A stretch of 64,000 bases of DNA from Aselliscus stoliczkanus (Eukaryota > Chordata > Mammalia > Chiroptera > Hipposideridae), in contig CM066733.1 in NCBI GenBank assembly GCA_033961575.1, positions 64,664,921-64,728,920 on the forward strand, in the 5' to 3' direction. Shown in pieces: positions 1 through 12,384 of the stretch (positions are counted from its first letter, which is position 1; each line of letters begins with the position of its first letter). The translations under genes were made by a program, and so were the position numbers. The notes beneath the pieces were generated by a model that saw only the letters and a program-made list of their open reading frames with translations, had not been told where the DNA came from and did no database searches.

Positions 1-120
1 GGAAGTATTATGATTTGGGCATGTTAAGGCTTCTTCAGTGATCATCTCCTTGATTTTTTGTTTCTGTCCCTAGGTAGTCTCTGAAATGCCTCTATCACTT
101 AAAATTTCAGTTTCGAAGTT

Positions 121-242
121 TCTTTTCTTTTTTCTTTTTTTTTCTTTTGAGGGCAGTGTTATTGGCCCTCATATGTGGGACCGAACCGGGGCCGCTGACT
201 TCCTAAGCCAGTGCTTAACCACTGCGCCATTCAGCTGGCCCA
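121..242 (-). mobile_element. Short Rhin-type tRNA-derived SINE
   Basis: Minus-strand copy. Read from 242 downward it is a tRNA-like head (GTGG..TTAAGC A box, CCCGGTTCGGTCCCAC B box), the linker GAGGGCCAATAACACTGCCCTC, and an A-rich tail (the T-run at 121-140). Confidence 0.85.
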
Positions 243-479
243 TCAAAGTTTCTTATTATCATTACTAACTTAACCACCCTGGATTCCATTCTAAGAATTT
301 GAACACATTCATTATTTTTGGTATTTTGTATATATTTGAACAAAGCAGAGAAGCCACAGGAAGTATATTCTATGTTTACAAAACTAATTGAATTACAAAA
401 CTGTAACAGCACCCCTAATATGCATGTCCCTCTTCTTCTTTAATAAAACAATTCCCATTTTTACCTGGACAAATTACCA

Positions 480-840
480 TCCAGCTAAATGATCACATTT
501 CCAGGTGTCCTTTGTAGCTAGGTGAGACCACACCACTAAACTTTTACCAATGAGAAGTCAGTAGCAATGCTGTATGCTCCTTCTGGGGGAAGTTCCTTAA
601 AAAGAAAGTTGGCTCTTTCGAGTTTCCTCCTTCTGGTAGATGGACTGTAGTAGCTAGAGCTCAAACCGCCGTCTTGGATCATGAAGTGGAAGCCACATGC
701 TGGTAATGGTTGAGCTGTAGAAGAAGAAACTCACACTGGCACTATGGAGCCACTATGACTGCATATTTCTAGACTTCTCTTTTATGAGAGACAAATATGT
801 TTATATCTTACTATTATTTTTGCAGAATTTAAAATGATAT
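480..840 (+). mobile_element. MaLR (MLT1-like) LTR remnant
   Basis: Old, diverged sequence with the order typical of MLT1-type LTRs: 'CCAATGAGAAGTCAGTAG', then CTGGAGCTCGAGC-like 'AGCTAGAGCTCAAACCGCC', 'GTCTTGGATCATGAAGTGGA', and a 'CTTCTTTTATGAGAGA' stretch near the end. Assignment is from remembered consensus; the subfamily is not certain. Confidence 0.45.
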
Positions 841-1084
841 GTGGCCAAATCTCATTGTAGCTAATGTAAACATCTACTTGATTCCACACACACCCCCAAA
901 AATTCCCTTTTCTCTTAAAGTTAGTCTAAGTGTATTAATGTCACTTGCAATCAAAACGTCCTCACTAAGTTAGACATGTGCTCTATAATGTAGCATATAA
1001 TTATAAACACTTATCGGCACGTGCACATATTACATGTGTCCATTTATTCAAATTGTTCAGAATATAAGAGCATTTACACATATA

Positions 1085-1335
<251 letters not shown>

Positions 1336-1489
1336 TTTTGAGAATGCTGGAAAATATTTGTAAGGGTTGGAATGTATAATCAATCATATTCGAGTTTGGG
1401 TCACATTTTAGTTTGGTTGGCCTGTAATGAAGTCAAAGGAAGCAGGTCTACTAGTCCATTCTGATGGTGGCTATCATTTGTTGAGGCAA

Positions 1490-1650
1490 TTGGTACCCCC
1501 TACTCTTTACATTGAATTCCTTTCTCTTTATACCAACCTGATGAGGCTGGTATTTTCATTCCATTATCAGGAAATGAAACTGAAGTTTGCAGAGGTTAGA
1601 CAACTTTTCCAAGGTCTAACAACTAAGAAGAAATGAGCAGAAATAAGATT
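1490..1650 (-). repeat. MIR SINE fragment
   Basis: Matches the MIR core in antisense: 'CATTATCAGGAAATGAAACTG', then 'GAGGTTAGACAACTTTTCCAAGG' and '...AACTAAGAAG'. Diverged and partial. Confidence 0.7.
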
Positions 1651-1689
1651 TTACTCCCTTGCTAATCATCAGTTAATCAATAAAGTTCC

Positions 1690-2170
1690 TGAAGTACTTA
1701 ATATGTAATGTGTGCACAAATACTGTGCAAAATATAAATGAAAGCCAAAACACAGCATCTGCCAACAAGGAGCCACTAAGCTTAGTAGAGATACATATTA
1801 AGAAACAAAAAAGGTGGACATGCTATACCATACCAGGCTTACTCTTAGAGCCAGCAAGTTCCAGGTAAATGTGAGAGATGCATGGAATTGCCAAGAGGGT
1901 TTCACTGAGAAAGATGGTCAGCTAGGCCAGGAAAGAAGGGTTAGATTAGAATAAAAAAGAATGGATATTCCATGATAAACCTTATCAATCTAAAAATATG
2001 GAGATGAGAATGAAAGCTATATGGGTAATGGGGACAGTGAAGAACCAAATGAGCAGGTCCACCAATGTGGGGAAGACAGGTAAAGCTGTTGGGTGAGGCC
2101 ATGTTTGCAGGGCTCTGAAAGTCTAACAGAGCCACATGGGTTTGAGGCAAGGAACACGTGGTATCCAAAA
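1690..2170 (-). repeat. Probable L2 LINE 3' fragment
   Basis: Antisense L2-like order: 'TGTGTGCACAAATACTGTGCAA', 'ACACAGCATCTGCCAACAAGGAGC', then purine-rich 'CACTGAGAAAGATGGTCAG' and 'TAATGGGGACAGTGAAGAAC'. Strongly diverged. Confidence 0.45.
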
Positions 2171-2554
2171 AAGGCCCTCTTCATGTATGGTTAGGGGACC
2201 AAGGCACTTTCATTTCATACTCTAAATAAAATGGACATTCTATGTTGAGTGAAGTCTATGATAAATTTTTAAAAAAAATAGCAATTGACTTGCTTAGAGG
2301 CTTTAAAACACTCCAGACTTTGTTTATACAGGGAAGGATTTTTCAAAGGTCATATTTCCACTGCTGTAATCACCTTTATATATCTATGTTCAGTATTATT
2401 CTAGTTCCATAAACAAACTTAAAATAGGAGTTGATAATACCATCAGATTTTAAAAGGGGAAGAGCTTCATATTTCTGCACATCTACAGCCAAACACATGT
2501 TTTTCAAGCAAGGTCAGTAGTTTTGGAGAAACTGCAATTATGAAATGGGTTTAA

Positions 2555-2657
2555 GGGCCAGCCGAGTGGCGCAGTGGTTAAGCTCTGGCTTGGGAAGCCA
2601 GTGGTCCCGGTTGGGTCCCACATGAGGGCCAGTGACACTGCCCTAAAAAAAAAAAAA
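2555..2657 (+). mobile_element. Short Rhin-type SINE with perfect target duplication
   Basis: The tRNA-like head 'GGGCCAGCCGAGTGGCGCAG' is followed by the GGGCCAGTGACACTGCCCT linker and an A tail. It is flanked by direct repeats TGAAATGGGTTTAA (2541-2554 and 2658-2671), which mark L1-mediated insertion. Confidence 0.95.
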
Positions 2658-2732
2658 ATGAAATGGGTTTAAGCAATTCACCACGTATGGCTCCAACTCC
2701 TTTTTTTATGTAGAGTCAAGAATGAGGCTATA

Positions 2733-2847
2733 GGGGCCGGCTGAGTGGCGCGGTGGTTAAGTGCTGGTCTTGGGAGGCCAGTGGCCCCGGTTTGGGTCCC
2801 ACATGTGAGGGCCAGTGACACTGCTCTCAAAAAAAAAAAAAAAAAAA
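2733..2847 (+). mobile_element. Short Rhin-type SINE with perfect target duplication
   Basis: Same family as the copy at 2555. Target-site duplication AAGAATGAGGCTATA at 2718-2732 and 2848-2862; A-tail of about 20. The lack of decay in the direct repeats suggests recent insertion. Confidence 0.96.
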
Positions 2848-2971
2848 AAGAATGAGGCTATAAAAGTATATGCATTCACATGAGAATTTGCTTGCAAATA
2901 TTAATTGAAAAATTGCATACCATTAAAAGAGTAAAATACCATTTTTAGATTAGAATGTATATATAAAATCT

Positions 2972-3139
2972 CAAGGGTGCCAAAAAAAATGTACACATAT
3001 TTTAAGAAAGGAAAACTATATTAAAATTGTAATACTCAACATATACACTGATAACAAAAGATGAATACAAGTCACATTTGACTTCTGCAATTACAAGAGG
3101 TGCTCAAAGTGGTTACCATCAGCATAATTTTAATTGTAT
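2972..3139 (+). mobile_element. Mariner MITE, right end lost into a TA repeat
   Basis: Starts with AGGGTGCCAAAAAAAATG and 'TTTTAAGAAAGGAAAA', the subterminal sequence also seen at 22737 and 49755. It continues to 'GGTTACCATCAGCATAATTTTAAT', where an inverted copy of the left end should follow. Instead a (TA)n microsatellite begins at 3139, so the right terminal repeat is missing. Confidence 0.85.
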
Positions 3140-3215
3140 ATATATATATATATATATACACATATATATATTTAATATATATTTAATAGAAAGGATATAT
3201 AAAATATATAGCCAT
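3139..3215. repeat. (TA)n-rich microsatellite
   Basis: TATATA runs interrupted by ACAC and TTTAATATATATT; replaces the right end of the MITE next to it. Confidence 0.9.
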
Positions 3216-3494
3216 GGTTTTCCTTAGAGACAGAATTATAGATGGCTTTAATTTTTCTTGTTGTAGTTATCTGTATTTTTAAATGTTTCCATAAGAAATG
3301 TATATTCCTTGGACAATTTTTCTTCAAGTTAATATCTAAAGACAAAGTAATTTAAGTACATATAATATGTTAAAAAAATGGTTATATTTGGGACAAGATT
3401 AGAAAGAGATTTAAGAATTATGGCAGAGGAATAGGAAGAATAATATCAATATTTATCCATAAAAGAACTTAATAATAAAATTATAACCTAACTG

Positions 3495-3630
3495 TTTCCT
3501 TAAAATAAATAGTTGTGATGACATTAAGTAAATCACCTAAACTTCTGGGCCTTATTATCCCATATATAAAATGAAGACCAGGATAATCTTAGTGTCCCTT
3601 CTAGCTTGAAAAAAATTGCTATGACTGGGA
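3495..3630 (+). repeat. Probable MIR fragment
   Basis: 'AAATCACCTAAACTTCTGGGCC', then 'TATATAAAATGAAGACCAGGA' parallels the conserved MIR run (leading to 'TAAAATGGGGATAATA') in sense orientation. Confidence 0.5.
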
Positions 3631-3639
3631 CATTTCTTG

Positions 3640-4740
3640 ACAGTCCTGGGACTTAATAAACTGACTCCTGCTCTTTTTCCATCATAATGCTAAATGAAAG
3701 TTCTGATCCTCACCTGCATGTCCAGAAAACAAACAAACAAAAAAAGTTATCTAAGAGAGTTAAACTTAGCGAGCAGGGGTAGCCAATAGGACCTCTTATA
3801 ACCTGAAAGTTCCTTAGGCCGTGGGATAAACTCAACTATTGCAATTGCTAGAGGAAAATCAAGTTAATTACTGGATTTCTTAGTTTTGGACAGCACTGTA
3901 TACTCCTGTGTGAATTTTTTTCCCTTTTGTTTCAGGAAAGTTCCTTGTCCTTGGGTGTTTGCCCAATGGATTGTCTTTGTCCTTGGAACCACAGTCTGGA
4001 AAGGTTTAGATCACAAGATAAGAAGACATTGGGAAACCAATGCCCTTACCCATTGCCTTTGTATATTTTTCCTTGACTTTCCTCAATTTTTTTTATATTT
4101 GCCATTTCCATCCTAACTTTTCCCACTTTTCAAGGCTTAACAATCATTTTCCCCATGTAGCATTACGCACGTCATTTTGCCAACAAAAACCAGTACCTGT
4201 AGGAGTTTCTATCCACTAATTTCCGGTACCACACAAATTAACACTTTTGCTCTCATGTTGTTTATATTATTGTCTATTCCTTTACACAACCCTTTTCATG
4301 GTCGTTGGAATATAAGGACCTCAATAATAGAGACAAAGTTCTTAACTTTTCTTATTATTCCAGTAATTCCTGACATAACATTCAGGTCACAGAAAATGGT
4401 AAAAGATTCTTTTTGATTGATGAAAGAGCTACCAATTAATGATCAATTTTAGTTTTGCTAAGAACTGGAATATAGTATAGTACCTGCAGCAGGTATAGAA
4501 AAAGAACAACACTCAGAACTAAAGATTCAGTCTCATAATTTTTGTGATTCAGGAAATGGGCTTTGTCTCCACCATCACAAACACTACCTTACTTCTCCCC
4601 ATAATCCAATAGAGCCATGTGGAGACTAGAGTCACTTTGGGCTTTTTGTTAAAGCTTAACAGAAAGCAAATTGGTAAAGAAGTGGCATAAAAGTGAGATA
4701 CCTGAATACCTTGAAAATTCAGAAAAGAGAAAAGCTTATG
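3640..4740. other. Unassigned intergenic DNA
   Basis: No gene or confidently named repeat is seen. A short open frame at 3886-4116 has no recognisable domain and no splice context. Confidence 0.6.
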
Positions 4741-4744
4741 GATT

Positions 4745-4920
4745 TTAGACTACGATACAATCAGAAAACTGGAAGATACCTTAGAAACAACTCATGAAAT
4801 CATCATTTTACAGAAGAGCAAAGTAAAACTCAAAGAGTAACTTGCTTATGATAGATAAGTGGTAGAATTAATACTGGAACCCAAATATCTGGCCTCTTAA
4901 ATCCAGTATTCCCCATATTC
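4745..4920 (-). repeat. MIR SINE fragment
   Basis: Antisense MIR: 'CATCATTTTACAGAAGAGCA', 'CAAAGAGTAACTTGCTTATG', 'GGTAGAATTAATACTGGAACCC'. Confidence 0.7.
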
Positions 4921-4924
4921 TGAT

Positions 4925-5925
4925 CATGATTTATTTTTCCTCAGATTTTTCTAGTATTCTGATGAAACAGAATACATTCAATAATTTTCTATCAGAAGAC
5001 CATGTACCTTAAAAGAAGGTAGGAGATGCAGTGGAAAGTTCCTATTCCCCTAGTTCCCATGATACACTGCTTCCCTTCATGCCAGTAGTATGATTCCATT
5101 TTTATATTCCACAGCTTTGAAATCAACACTAAGATTAAAACTAAACAATCAAACCAAAAGAACATAACACTAGTTCAACTTTGGGTCAATATTAGAAATG
5201 ACTCTTGAAGCAATTCCTAAGCACTGAAAACATTGTGTGACAGGGTAGCTCTCTGTACAAGTGAGCTCAAAACCCTTCATGGATGTTCTCTAAGGCCTAA
5301 AAATATGGTTTGTTAAACAATTTTCTAAAATGGTGTCCCTAAATTAATCAGTCATTTTCAAGTTAAATTGTTGCATTGAGTTGTGTGTGGTCCACAGAAA
5401 ACAGTGTAGCCATCTTAGACTTAGGCAGTCTGACTCTTCTCCACCATGCCATGGTGGGGACAATAGTTGGAAACTGTCCATAGTTACTACACAGATGATG
5501 TGATGAATTCAATCATTATTTTTTGAGATTTTCTATGTCTTTAGAATATTTTAGGGAACTAAGCAGAGACTATTTCATTGTCCAGAGACTTCTGTTAGTT
5601 CGGTTTGGGTGAATCACAAAGTAAAGTATCTTGATAAGCTGTGGCTCAGAATGTTGTATATCCTGATGAACAGCTCATTTCACACCTGTAAAATAGGACA
5701 CTAATTTCACTTTTTTACTAATTGACTGAATAAATCAGCACTCTGTGTGTCATCATTGTGGGAACAAAGGGCAAACATTCTGTTTTTCCCATTGAATCTC
5801 CCATGAGAAATTGAAAAGTCTTTTTTGAAGGGAGAAGATCAGTCTCCAAGCAATCTTTTTGGAAGGAAGCTGGAATGACACTCTCTTCCAGGCCCTTTAC
5901 ATTAGCTTGACTCCACCAAAAAGCA
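4925..5925. other. Unassigned intergenic DNA
   Basis: AT-rich, no coding signal or named repeat recognised. Confidence 0.6.
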
Positions 5926-5929
5926 TGGT

Positions 5930-6045
5930 ATGGTGATGTCTATCCTGATTTTCAGATGAGAACTGTGAAACTTTGAGAATTTGAATAATTTGCTTAAAAT
6001 CACCTCTAATAAGTAGAGTGATGGAACTGAATGTGGCATTCACAA
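5930..6045 (-). repeat. MIR SINE fragment
   Basis: Antisense MIR core: 'TTTTCAGATGAGAACTGTGA', 'TTTGCTTAAAATCACC', 'AGTAGAGTGATGGAACTGA'. Confidence 0.7.
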
Positions 6046-6049
6046 GTTA

Positions 6050-6855
6050 AACCTCATAAAATTTCTGCCTTTTTACTTATCATTTTACTGATTGCCTGGT
6101 ACTAAACTAGATGAAACCAAACCAAAGGCAGATCTGCTTGAATGTTGTTGACTCTCATGAAGCAAAAATAGAAGAAACCCAAATATAAACCCCTTTCACA
6201 TCAGAACAACTTAAAAAAAAAAAAACAAGCAAAAAACAACTCAAGTAGCCAAAACACTAAACACGAATGACTCTCTTATTAGTTCAATAGGTTTAAAGTG
6301 GGTAATGTATGTAAATATGATATCTAGAGCTTATTTTAAGTTTCCGATAAGTTTGTGTAAACATCCCATTTTAGAATCACAAGGCTTATGGGCAAAAGAT
6401 TATCTTCCTCTGTTTTCTTTTATGCCAAAGTTTTATCTTTAATATTATAACGGTATTTTCCAAACTGTATTTTGATGTTAATAAGTGTACAGAAAGAGGA
6501 AACACTAAATTTAAAATAAAATGTTCAAAATAAGTTGAGAAAACATCAGGACATATGCAATACATGTTATTCTACTGTTGGACTTCTTTAAGACTTTACT
6601 ATGCCAATCAATGTCCGTGGACTGGTTCACAAGTGTATTTTACTACAGGGCCTTAATTTTTGGAGGGATACATCTATGACCATCTTATGTCTTCTGGGAC
6701 ATGCTTTAGAAAACATTACCCAATACAGCAATTTCAAAGATAGTTCCCTGGAGAGCCTAAAGTCTCAGGATTCCCAAGTTTTGCAAGACCTAAAAAGAAA
6801 GTTGCATCTATGATTGCAACCATGTGATTAACTACTGAAGAAAATGGGTCCAAAA
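6050..6855. other. Unassigned intergenic DNA
   Basis: Nothing recognised. An open frame at 6601-6813 has no identifiable domain. Confidence 0.6.
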
Positions 6856-6859
6856 TGAA

Positions 6860-7140
6860 CTAAGTAGAGCTTGATTAATTTAAGTCAAATGAGTGTAATA
6901 CAGTGCTTGCTGAAGAAATCTTCAACTATAAATATGCTTTTCTGTGATCATCTGATCTAACACTCTTTTTGTCCTCTTCACATTTCTATCATATAATCCT
7001 GTTTAATTTTCCTCATAGCACTTAATCATTCTCTGAAATCATCTTGTTGGTTTGTCTACACTTAGGATCTGAGATTCATGAAAGTTGGGTCTTATTTACA
7101 TAACTACTACAGTGGCAAGTATATATAGAATAATGAAAAT
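6860..7140 (+). repeat. L2 LINE 3' fragment
   Basis: Sense L2 3' UTR order: 'CCTCATAGCACTTAATCATT', a segment equivalent to 'tctgagattcatgaaagttg' (the L2 'gagggcagggact' region), then the terminal part. Confidence 0.65.
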
Positions 7141-7250
7141 TGTTTCATTCATTCAAATGTTTATCCATTCATCAAATGCTGAATACTTCCCATGTGCCCC
7201 AAAACATTCTGGTTTCGGATGCAACAGCAAGTAAAACAGATGTTATTTCA
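7141..7250 (-). repeat. L2 LINE 3' end, antisense
   Basis: 'CATTCATTCAAATGTTTATCC', 'GAATACTTCCCATGTGCCCC' and 'GCAACAGCAAGTAAAACAGA' follow the reverse complement of the L2 3' terminus. Confidence 0.65.
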
Positions 7251-7469
7251 CCGCTTGAACTGTTTATACATTGGATTTTCTGAAAATTAAATGAGACTTT
7301 GCATGTCCTTTGGGAATGGTACATTTTAGACCATTGTAATTATTATTTCAAATTTCAAATGATCAATATCCAACTTATCTAATTCTGTAAACATGAATTT
7401 CCATATGATGTTTTTGTTGTAGTTTGTTGTTATCTGTTTAAAGTAGAAGGGACAAAACATATATGTATA

Positions 7470-7655
7470 TTACATCACTTAATCCTTACAGCCACCCTGT
7501 GAAGTGGAGACAATTACGCCTATTTAACAAATGAAGAAATTGAAGTTATGGAAATGACTTACCCAAGACGCTTAATTAGTAGATAGGTAGTATCTGCATA
7601 TAAGCCAAGAAGATTTGAAATCAAAGCCCACATCCTTTTCTACCACAACCACTGC
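7470..7655 (-). repeat. MIR SINE
   Basis: Antisense MIR covering most of the element: 'CCTTACAGCCACCCTGTGAAG', 'AACAAATGAAGAAATTGAAG', 'GACTTACCCAAGACGCTTAA', then 'AAGCCCACATCCTTTTCTACC'. Confidence 0.85.
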
Positions 7656-7659
7656 CTTC

Positions 7660-9030
7660 ATGTGATATTAGTGTAACCCAACAGTTATTCATAGAGAAAA
7701 AAGTTAATAGCACCAAAAAAATGACTGAGTCAGTGGGATCTTTGCGTCCCATTTTGTAACCATGTGGATTCTCTCTGATTCTTTGCACTTATGCTCCCTT
7801 TCTGAGCTCTGGACAGTGCATCTTCTTACATCCCAAAGATCCTGTCAAGCCGTAAGTAGGTACCTGCACCTTCTCAGAAGTAGTGACATCTATATTTCTC
7901 ACACTTACTGTTTTCCTGATGAATAAAACCAAGCAGTGCATTTCATTACATGGATGCTGCAAAGGGAGGATAAAACTAATAAAAAAGCTGAAGGAAGTCA
8001 GTAAAAGAAGATAAAGAATAAGAAGGCAAGTTCAAAATGACCTAAATTTAGCAATCATTTGGCGTTCTCATTGTTCAAGTTACAAAATGTGTCTTGTTCT
8101 CCAACTGTTCAAGTTCTGTAGTGATGTGATGTGTGACCTCATCAGGTCTCTTTGCCCTTCTATGTGTCAGATTGATGACACTATAGAGCATCAAACCAGT
8201 CCTGAACTGCTAACCTGGGATGTCCTTAATGGGAGATCATGAGCCCTTGTATGTTTACATCATGGTTGTTTTGGAATTTTCTGTTCTATGCAGCCAAATA
8301 TAACCCTAATTGAGGCAACTGGTGTACATTTTTAGTATTAAAATTCAGTATTTTTAGTATTAAAAATGTACATAGTATTAAAAATGTACATTTTGAAAGA
8401 ACACCTTGAGACTTGACTGAACACTCAAAGAACTGGAAAAGTGGTGATATAAATAGTGATGAAAAAATAATAAGGAAGAAGAAGAAAGAGGAGTAGGTGG
8501 AAGGAGAGGAACAGGAAGAGGTAGAAGAGCAACAGCAATAAACAACAAAACAAAGAGAAGATTCCTTTCAAATACAGATTGAAACTCATCAATTGACATT
8601 TAGATAGTATTTGCCAAACTATATAAATTTGGAGGTCCTCTTACTCATTGAATACAATTTTTTCCAAAGATTTCATTATTACATTCTCCTGTCATTCCCA
8701 TCAAAACCCATAAAGCCAAGGTTCAAAGTTCCTATAGTGTATAATAGGCAGCAACATTTTTATCTTTTAGGTGAACTTGATCAAACACTCGGCTCATTCA
8801 TTAACTAAATTTGTCAGTTACTACTTACTAACCTCAGTATTCTGCCAAGGTTTCCACTTAGCTCTCTGAGGCCAAAGTCAACTTAGGGTTTGTATCTGGC
8901 TTCAATATTTCTCTCAATCTTGAAATCAAAAGCCCATCCCCCTGCCTCCTTGATGCTCCAATCTGGACTAAGTTGGCCCTCTGACTAGTCTGCAGGTCCA
9001 GTCCTGTCTACAGCAGACTAGTTAGGAGTC
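7660..9030. other. Unassigned intergenic DNA
   Basis: Contains a purine-rich patch (8460-8540) and a short local triplication of 'TTTTTAGTATTAAAA' near 8330-8395. No gene is recognised. Confidence 0.6.
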
Positions 9031-9034
9031 TGTG

Positions 9035-9450
9035 GTAGGATGATAGCCATTCCTCAAAAAGAGGACTATAATATGTCCCACATTGATATTCGGCTAGGGT
9101 ATGCGATTTGTTTTGGTCAATGAAATGGGAGAAAAATAAAACTTGAGAAATATAAAAGCTTCTGCTCACCCTTGATTAGAAAATGATTCTCTGGCAGCAG
9201 GAAAGAAAGATGAAGGACCAAGGGAGGTCACAGGAGAAAGAGGAAAGACGTGGCAGCATGATCCGAAGATGACCCAGGCTCTACTCCATCAACACCTTGC
9301 ACTAGGCACGGGACTAACAAGGAGCCTACTGAGTGCTCCAGATCCCACCCTTGTGAGTCTTGTACATCTTCTGAACTCAAGAGCAAGGCTAGCTTTTCTT
9401 CCTGGTGGCATAAAATAAAGATTTTCCTTAGCAGCAATCAGCATAATACC
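9035..9450 (+). repeat. Possible MaLR/MLT1-like LTR remnant
   Basis: 'GGACTATAATATGTCCCACATT', 'TTTGTTTTGGTCAATGAAATG', and a terminal 'AAAATAAAGATTTTCC' resemble the layout of MLT1-type LTRs. Weak, remembered similarity only. Confidence 0.35.
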
Positions 9451-10500
9451 TATTTATCAATTAGTAGTTGTAATACTCATTTGAGCCCTATGTCTTTGCT
9501 TCAGCCAAATTTGACTTCTGTTGTATGGATAATCTCCTACCCTGTTCTCCATCACAACCATGTCTGCCACTCACAACACACAAACACCCATGGGGTTCAT
9601 CAAACTTGCAGGGTAGAGTTAAATCACTATACCAAGTCATTTTTTTATTTTTTTTCATACCTGTAGTCAGCCCAGTCCTGGGTCTGCCATTCTTCTTTGT
9701 CTGCCACGCATTTTCCTTCTGCAGATGAACTGGTTTTTTTCTGGCATAAGAATTAGAGAGGAGTTAATTGACCTCTGAGCACTTAACAATCACAGCTCTA
9801 CACTCATATTCCCTTCTTTACTAGGGAAGAATGCTCTAATAAAGGAGAAAAGAAGAGGAAAGGAAAGGAAAGGGAAGTGAAGGAAAGAGAAAAAAGAAAA
9901 GAAAGGAAAAATGAAAAAGAAATAATTTTTAAAAACCACTATCATGGAGTTATACATGTGAAACCTTGCTTTTCCAAATCAGAGGAAAATAATTCTAGTG
10001 CTCTCCCCCATGCCCAACACCATCTTGTTTTGGGCTTTTGAAGCTAGTGCTTGTGTTATTATTAATTTGCACCAAATGGATGCTTAGCAACAATCAAACA
10101 TGCTGTATTAAATATAAAACTACTTTCTGAGGTAGCCCAGAATTACAAAAACAAGCTCATTGGGACATAGCTCTTGAAGATACATATAAATAGAACATAA
10201 AATTTTGGCAGATATGTAAAGAGATTTCATCACATTCATTTATTGATGGATGAGCCACAGTAAATCAAATCAGATAAAATTTTAATCTGGTTTGAATTAA
10301 TTTTGTTTCATTTTATTTTATGGTACTTGCACTCCAAAGTAAGAAAATTCAATTTAGTTTTCTTCATAGTATGATAGCAGAAATAATTTTGAAGTGATGT
10401 TAATTTAAAGCTTATTTAATTCTGACCCAAAGGACAGCACAGCATTTAAATTATGTTACACAACTTTTACATAAAAGTAGAGGGTAGGTTATCTACTGGA
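9450..10500. other. Unassigned intergenic DNA with a purine tract
   Basis: A GGAAA-rich purine tract runs at about 9845-9915. The remainder shows no gene or named repeat. Confidence 0.6.
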
Positions 10501-11130
10501 ACTAACAATCCCCAATTTTGAGTGGCTTCCCATGGTAGAAGTTTACTATTCCATCTTTACATTTCAAAATGGGTTGGACTGGGAGGTGGTGACCCTTCTC
10601 CACACAGTCATTCAGAGACCCAAACTTCTTGAATTTGTAGTTCCAACATGTCCTAGGACCTAAGAGCCACTCACTGAAACCCTGACAGAGGAAGAGAACA
10701 GAGGGGTACAGGAAGCTGTTTTATTGTCCAGATCTAGATGTGGTGTACATCACTTTTGTCCATCTTCCATTGGTCAGACCTCAGTCACACGGCCACATCT
10801 AAGTGAAAGGAAGGCTGGGAAATGTAATGCTGCTGTGTTCCCGAGAAGAAAGGGCAATCCATTTGGTGAAACAGTTTCTGGCGATCTCAGCAGAGAGAGG
10901 AAAGGGCTTCCTGCCTAGCAAAGGAAAACCAGAGATAGAAGTGGCACTGCTTGAAAGGGAAAAGACACAAAGGAAGGGGTCTGCAGTTTCTCCTTTTATC
11001 TCTTTCCAGCATGAAAGAAGATGTGGATGGCAACATTAAAAAGAGCTGATAGCATGCCTCAGGTGACAGAACTTCCTCTGGGTTCTGGAAGGTGTGGATA
11101 TAATGCCCACTACAGAGGGGTGACACAACT
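10500..11130 (+). repeat. Unnamed ancient interspersed repeat (probable)
   Basis: The segment 'CATTGGTCAGACCTCAGTCA' followed by 'CACGGCCACATCTAAG' and 'GGCTGGGAAATGTAATGCTG' is a phrase I know from a dispersed mammalian repeat, but I cannot name the family. Two overlapping open frames here (10724-11039) are therefore unlikely to be genes. Confidence 0.4.
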
Positions 11131-11271
11131 CTTCAGCCACTCTTAGATCTCACGGCAGTTATTTCAGCAACCATTGTGTTTAATGATGCCCTATTTCCTA
11201 TCTTTTGCTATATTTAAATGTATTCATATAATCTTAAGACAAAGATGCATGCCTCATATTTCAGGAAGTCC

Positions 11272-11273
<2 letters not shown>

Positions 11274-11328
<55 letters not shown>

Positions 11329-11334
11329 CCCCCC
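11274..11334. repeat. (CT)n microsatellite
   Basis: About 25 CT units followed by nine C residues. Confidence 0.97.
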
Positions 11335-11339
11335 AGTGG

Positions 11340-12010
11340 TAGTAATGGGTGACTGTTGAGAAGGGAAGCAGATAGTGAGCTGACATATACTAGTAAACAA
11401 TATTGCATAGAAACTAATAGTCTGGGAAATTTTGTGGCAGGTTGAATAGATACTTTTCCCCCAACTAGTCTATAAAACATTATGAATGTCATTTATTGCC
11501 TCCTGGTGACTGTTGGAAATGTATGGAAATTCTGTAGCATCTACTGCACTTGCCATCGACCACACACGGATTCTGGATACTGGCCCTGTAGCTTAATGGA
11601 ATGTTGATGGAACTTAGTGGATATTTTCAGAGTGAAATCACTGGAGCATCTTGATAACATGGCTAACAAGCCAAAGTGGATACTTTTTATTACAGCTTAG
11701 CCCCCTTTCTCTGATTATGTTATTCTTCCCAATGATGGCAGCGATAGGAAGTATGAAAACATTTAGAGAGAACAGATTTTTCAAGTATGAGCTAAAAATG
11801 CACTAAATCATCCTGCTGGTGGACAGCATTGCTCGAGGATAATTTAAAAGCCTCAGCTATGTTTGGGCTTGTAAATTACGGGAAGAGATGATTGTCGACT
11901 TAGTGCTTAGCGTTGTGGGAACTGGAAAGCTTCTGCATCTGAAACATCTGTGAGTCATTTCTTTGGAGAAAACCTCTGACAGTGGCCTATAGATGCAGCA
12001 AAGACAAAGT
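11340..12010. other. Unassigned intergenic DNA
   Basis: No gene or repeat recognised. Confidence 0.6.
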
Positions 12011-12019
12011 TCACAGACA

Positions 12020-12190
12020 CCACAGATCCTAGAGTCAAAACGTCTGCATTGAATCCTGGTTCACCACCTGTGACCTGTGCGCCTTTAGGAAGCTACTCAA
12101 CCCCCCTGTGCCTCAGTTTCCTCTTTTGAAAAATGGAGATGTTAGCACCTGCATCTTAGGGTTGTAATAAGTACCTGATGTTAGAGGGTC
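12020..12190 (+). repeat. MIR SINE
   Basis: Sense MIR with the diagnostic run 'CTGTGCCTCAGTTTCCTC' followed by 'TTTTGAAAAATGGAGATG' and 'GGGTTGTAATAAGTACCTG'. Confidence 0.9.
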
Positions 12191-12229
12191 TTGGGAGGGA
12201 GATAGTCTAATTACTCTATTAATAGGGAC

Positions 12230-12240
12230 ATCCTTGAGGG

Positions 12241-12279
<39 letters not shown>

Positions 12280-12380
12280 TTTCTACCTCTACCTCTATTT
12301 CTATCTCTATTTCTCTGTTTGCCTAGTGCTTGGAACTCTGTTGATTCATTTTAGGTGATGAATGAATGAATGAATGAATA
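12230..12380 (+). repeat. L2 3' end with embedded (CT)n and (GAAT)n
   Basis: 'CATCCTTGAGGGCAGTCTCT' leads into (CT)n at 12243-12276, then 'GCCTAGTGCTTGGAACTCTG' and a GAATGAATGAATGAAT end, which is the L2 3' terminus. Confidence 0.6.
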
Positions 12381-12384
12381 TCCT